A DNA stretch of 33,163 nt from an uncultured Lachnospiraceae bacterium (GTDB lineage: Bacteria; Bacillota; Clostridia; Lachnospirales; Lachnospiraceae), in the NCBI GenBank assembly GCA_910588895.1, contig CAJUSS010000021.1, positions 1 through 33,163 of the forward strand. The letters run 5' to 3'. Positions within the stretch are counted from its first letter, which is position 1. Each line of letters starts with the position of its first letter. The notes below the pieces were generated by a model, which saw nothing but the letters and a program-made list of their open reading frames with translations, did not search any database and was not told where the DNA came from. The position numbers and the translations under genes were made by a program. Below, in pieces: positions 31,839 to 33,163 of the stretch.

Positions 31839-33163
31839 ATGGCAAAGAAATGGGTTTATTTGTTTAGCGAAGGCAATGCGACCATGAGAAACCTTCTGGG
31901 CGGCAAGGGCGCCAACTTAGCGGAGATGACCAACTTAGGCCTGCCGGTACCCCAGGGTTTCACCATCACCACTGAGGCTTGTACTCAGTACTATGAGGAT
32001 GGCAGGAAGATCAATGACGAGATCATGGATCAGATCATGGATCACATTGGCAAGATGGAAGGGATCACCGGCAAGAAGTTTGGCGATAAGGAGAATCCAT
32101 TATTAGTATCTGTCCGTTCCGGCGCCAGAGCCTCCATGCCCGGTATGATGGACACGATCTTGAACCTTGGCTTGAATGAAGAGGTGGTAGAGGTACTGGC
32201 AAAGAAGTCCGGCAATCCGCGCTGGGCTTGGGACTGCTACAGGAGATTTATCCAGATGTTCTCCGACGTGGTCATGGAAGTGGGCAAGAAGTACTTCGAA
32301 GAATTGATCGATAAGATGAAAGCAGAAAAAGGCGTCACCCAGGACGTGGAGCTGACCGCTGAGGATCTAAAGGCGCTGGCCGAGCAGTTTAAAGCGGAGT
32401 ATAAAGAGAAGATCGGTAAGGACTTCCCCACCGACCCGAAGGAGCAGCTGATGGAAGCCATCAAGGCTGTGTTCCGTTCCTGGGACAACCCCCGGGCCAA
32501 TGTATACCGCCGGGACAACGATATTCCTTATTCCTGGGGTACTGCCGTTAACGTACAGATGATGGCATTCGGCAACATGGGCGAGACCTCTGGTACCGGC
32601 GTTGCCTTTACCCGTGACCCGGCTACCGGCGAGAAGCACCTGATGGGTGAGTTCCTGATGAACGCCCAGGGCGAGGACGTTGTAGCCGGCGTCCGCACCC
32701 CCCAGAAGATCGATCAGTTAAAGGATGTGATGCCGGAAGTGTACGAGCAGTTCGTGGGCATCTGCAATAAGCTGGAAGATCATTATAGAGATATGCAGGA
32801 TATGGAGTTCACCATCGAGGACAAGCATCTGTACATGCTGCAGACCCGTAACGGCAAGAGGACGGCGAAGGCAGCCTTAAAGATCGCCTGCGACTTAGTG
32901 GACGAGGGCATGATCGATGAGAAGAAGGCTGTGGCCATGATCGATCCGAGAAACTTAGATACTCTGCTCCATCCTCAGTTCGATGCCGCTGCCTTAAAGA
33001 AGGCAGAGCCCATGGCAAAGGCATTGGCTGCATCCCCGGGCGCTGCCTGCGGTAAGATCGTCTTCTCCGCAGAGGATGCAAAGGCCTGGAAGGCAAGAGG
33101 CGAGAAGGTGGTTCTGGTCCGTCTGGAGACCTCTCCCGAGGACATCGAGGGCATGAAGGCCGC
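31839..33163 (+). CDS. ppdK: pyruvate, phosphate dikinase (N-terminal part, cut by window end)
   Basis: The frame is open to the window end, giving the first 441 residues of a protein that is usually about 875 residues. AGGAGG lies 11 bases before the ATG. The N-terminal PEP/pyruvate-binding (ATP-grasp) domain is clear: GGKGANLAEMTNLGLPVPQGF, SVRSGARASMPGMMDTILNLG, GTGVAFTRDPATGE and LYMLQTRNGKRT. The swivelling phosphohistidine domain begins (SPGAACGKIVF) but its catalytic TSHAAVVAR segment falls beyond the edge. It interconverts pyruvate/ATP/Pi and PEP/AMP/PPi, central to PPi-linked glycolysis in anaerobic Firmicutes. Confidence 0.95.
   Translation, partial: MAKKWVYLFSEGNATMRNLLGGKGANLAEMTNLGLPVPQGFTITTEACTQYYEDGRKINDEIMDQIMDHIGKMEGITGKKFGDKENPLLVSVRSGARASMPGMMDTILNLGLNEEVVEVLAKKSGNPRWAWDCYRRFIQMFSDVVMEVGKKYFEELIDKMKAEKGVTQDVELTAEDLKALAEQFKAEYKEKIGKDFPTDPKEQLMEAIKAVFRSWDNPRANVYRRDNDIPYSWGTAVNVQMMAFGNMGETSGTGVAFTRDPATGEKHLMGEFLMNAQGEDVVAGVRTPQKIDQLKDVMPEVYEQFVGICNKLEDHYRDMQDMEFTIEDKHLYMLQTRNGKRTAKAALKIACDLVDEGMIDEKKAVAMIDPRNLDTLLHPQFDAAALKKAEPMAKALAASPGAACGKIVFSAEDAKAWKARGEKVVLVRLETSPEDIEGMKA

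Overview
The window looks like a chromosomal segment of a GC-rich anaerobic member of the Lachnospiraceae (Firmicutes/Bacillota). The reasons are the ScpA/ScpB pair, AddA/AddB instead of RecBCD, a PPDK gene, a DUF6062 cysteine protein, strong AGGAGG-type ribosome binding sites and TATGCTATAAT-type extended -10 promoters. I saw no tRNA, rRNA, CRISPR array or insertion sequence. Genus-level identity cannot be read from the sequence.

Layout. 1-2600: a lipoprotein flavin reductase with a covalent-FMN motif, on the minus strand, with its own promoter, structured leader and terminator. 2870-3770: a metallophosphoesterase (minus). 3778-6268: a two-gene metal-homeostasis operon, a COG0523/CobW GTPase with a large His/Cys metal-binding tract followed by a second P-loop protein that appears fused to a DUF1980/YcgQ-like domain. 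6300-11710: cell-envelope genes, namely a membrane-anchored NodB-type deacetylase and two divergent S11 D,D-carboxypeptidases, one with cell-wall-binding repeats. 11840-14380: an AT-richer cassette discussed below. 14429-16555: a GlgX/isoamylase-type debranching enzyme (minus), divergent from a long plus-strand operon (16814-23339) of DUF6062 protein, metallophosphoesterase, scpA, scpB, dUTPase, TPR protein and hflX. 23383-23844: a small membrane protein with a degenerate FMN-binding domain (minus). 24071-31653: addB-addA. 31839 to the window end: pyruvate phosphate dikinase, cut by the window edge.

The most interesting system is at 11840-14380. A family 2 glycosyltransferase gene (minus strand) is bounded by two perfect 22-bp copies of one sequence in inverted orientation (11941-11962 and 13105-13126). 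Each copy is itself 7-bp dyad arms around an asymmetric 5-bp centre (core GGATAATAGAGGATTATCC), the architecture of a tyrosine-recombinase crossover site. A tyrosine recombinase gene with all catalytic residues starts 149 bp beyond the right-hand copy. A plus-strand TATAAT element lies about 70 bp outside the left-hand copy. The simplest reading is a self-contained phase-variation cassette in which the recombinase flips the whole glycosyltransferase gene relative to a fixed outside promoter. The orientation in this window would be the OFF state. This is inference from sequence architecture; inversion itself was not observed.

Other points worth checking are the CobW-DUF1980 fusion, a bipartite repeat present at 316-427 and 11621-11660, a repeat-expanded ScpB tail overlapping the dUTPase start, and several palindromic candidate operators in promoter regions.
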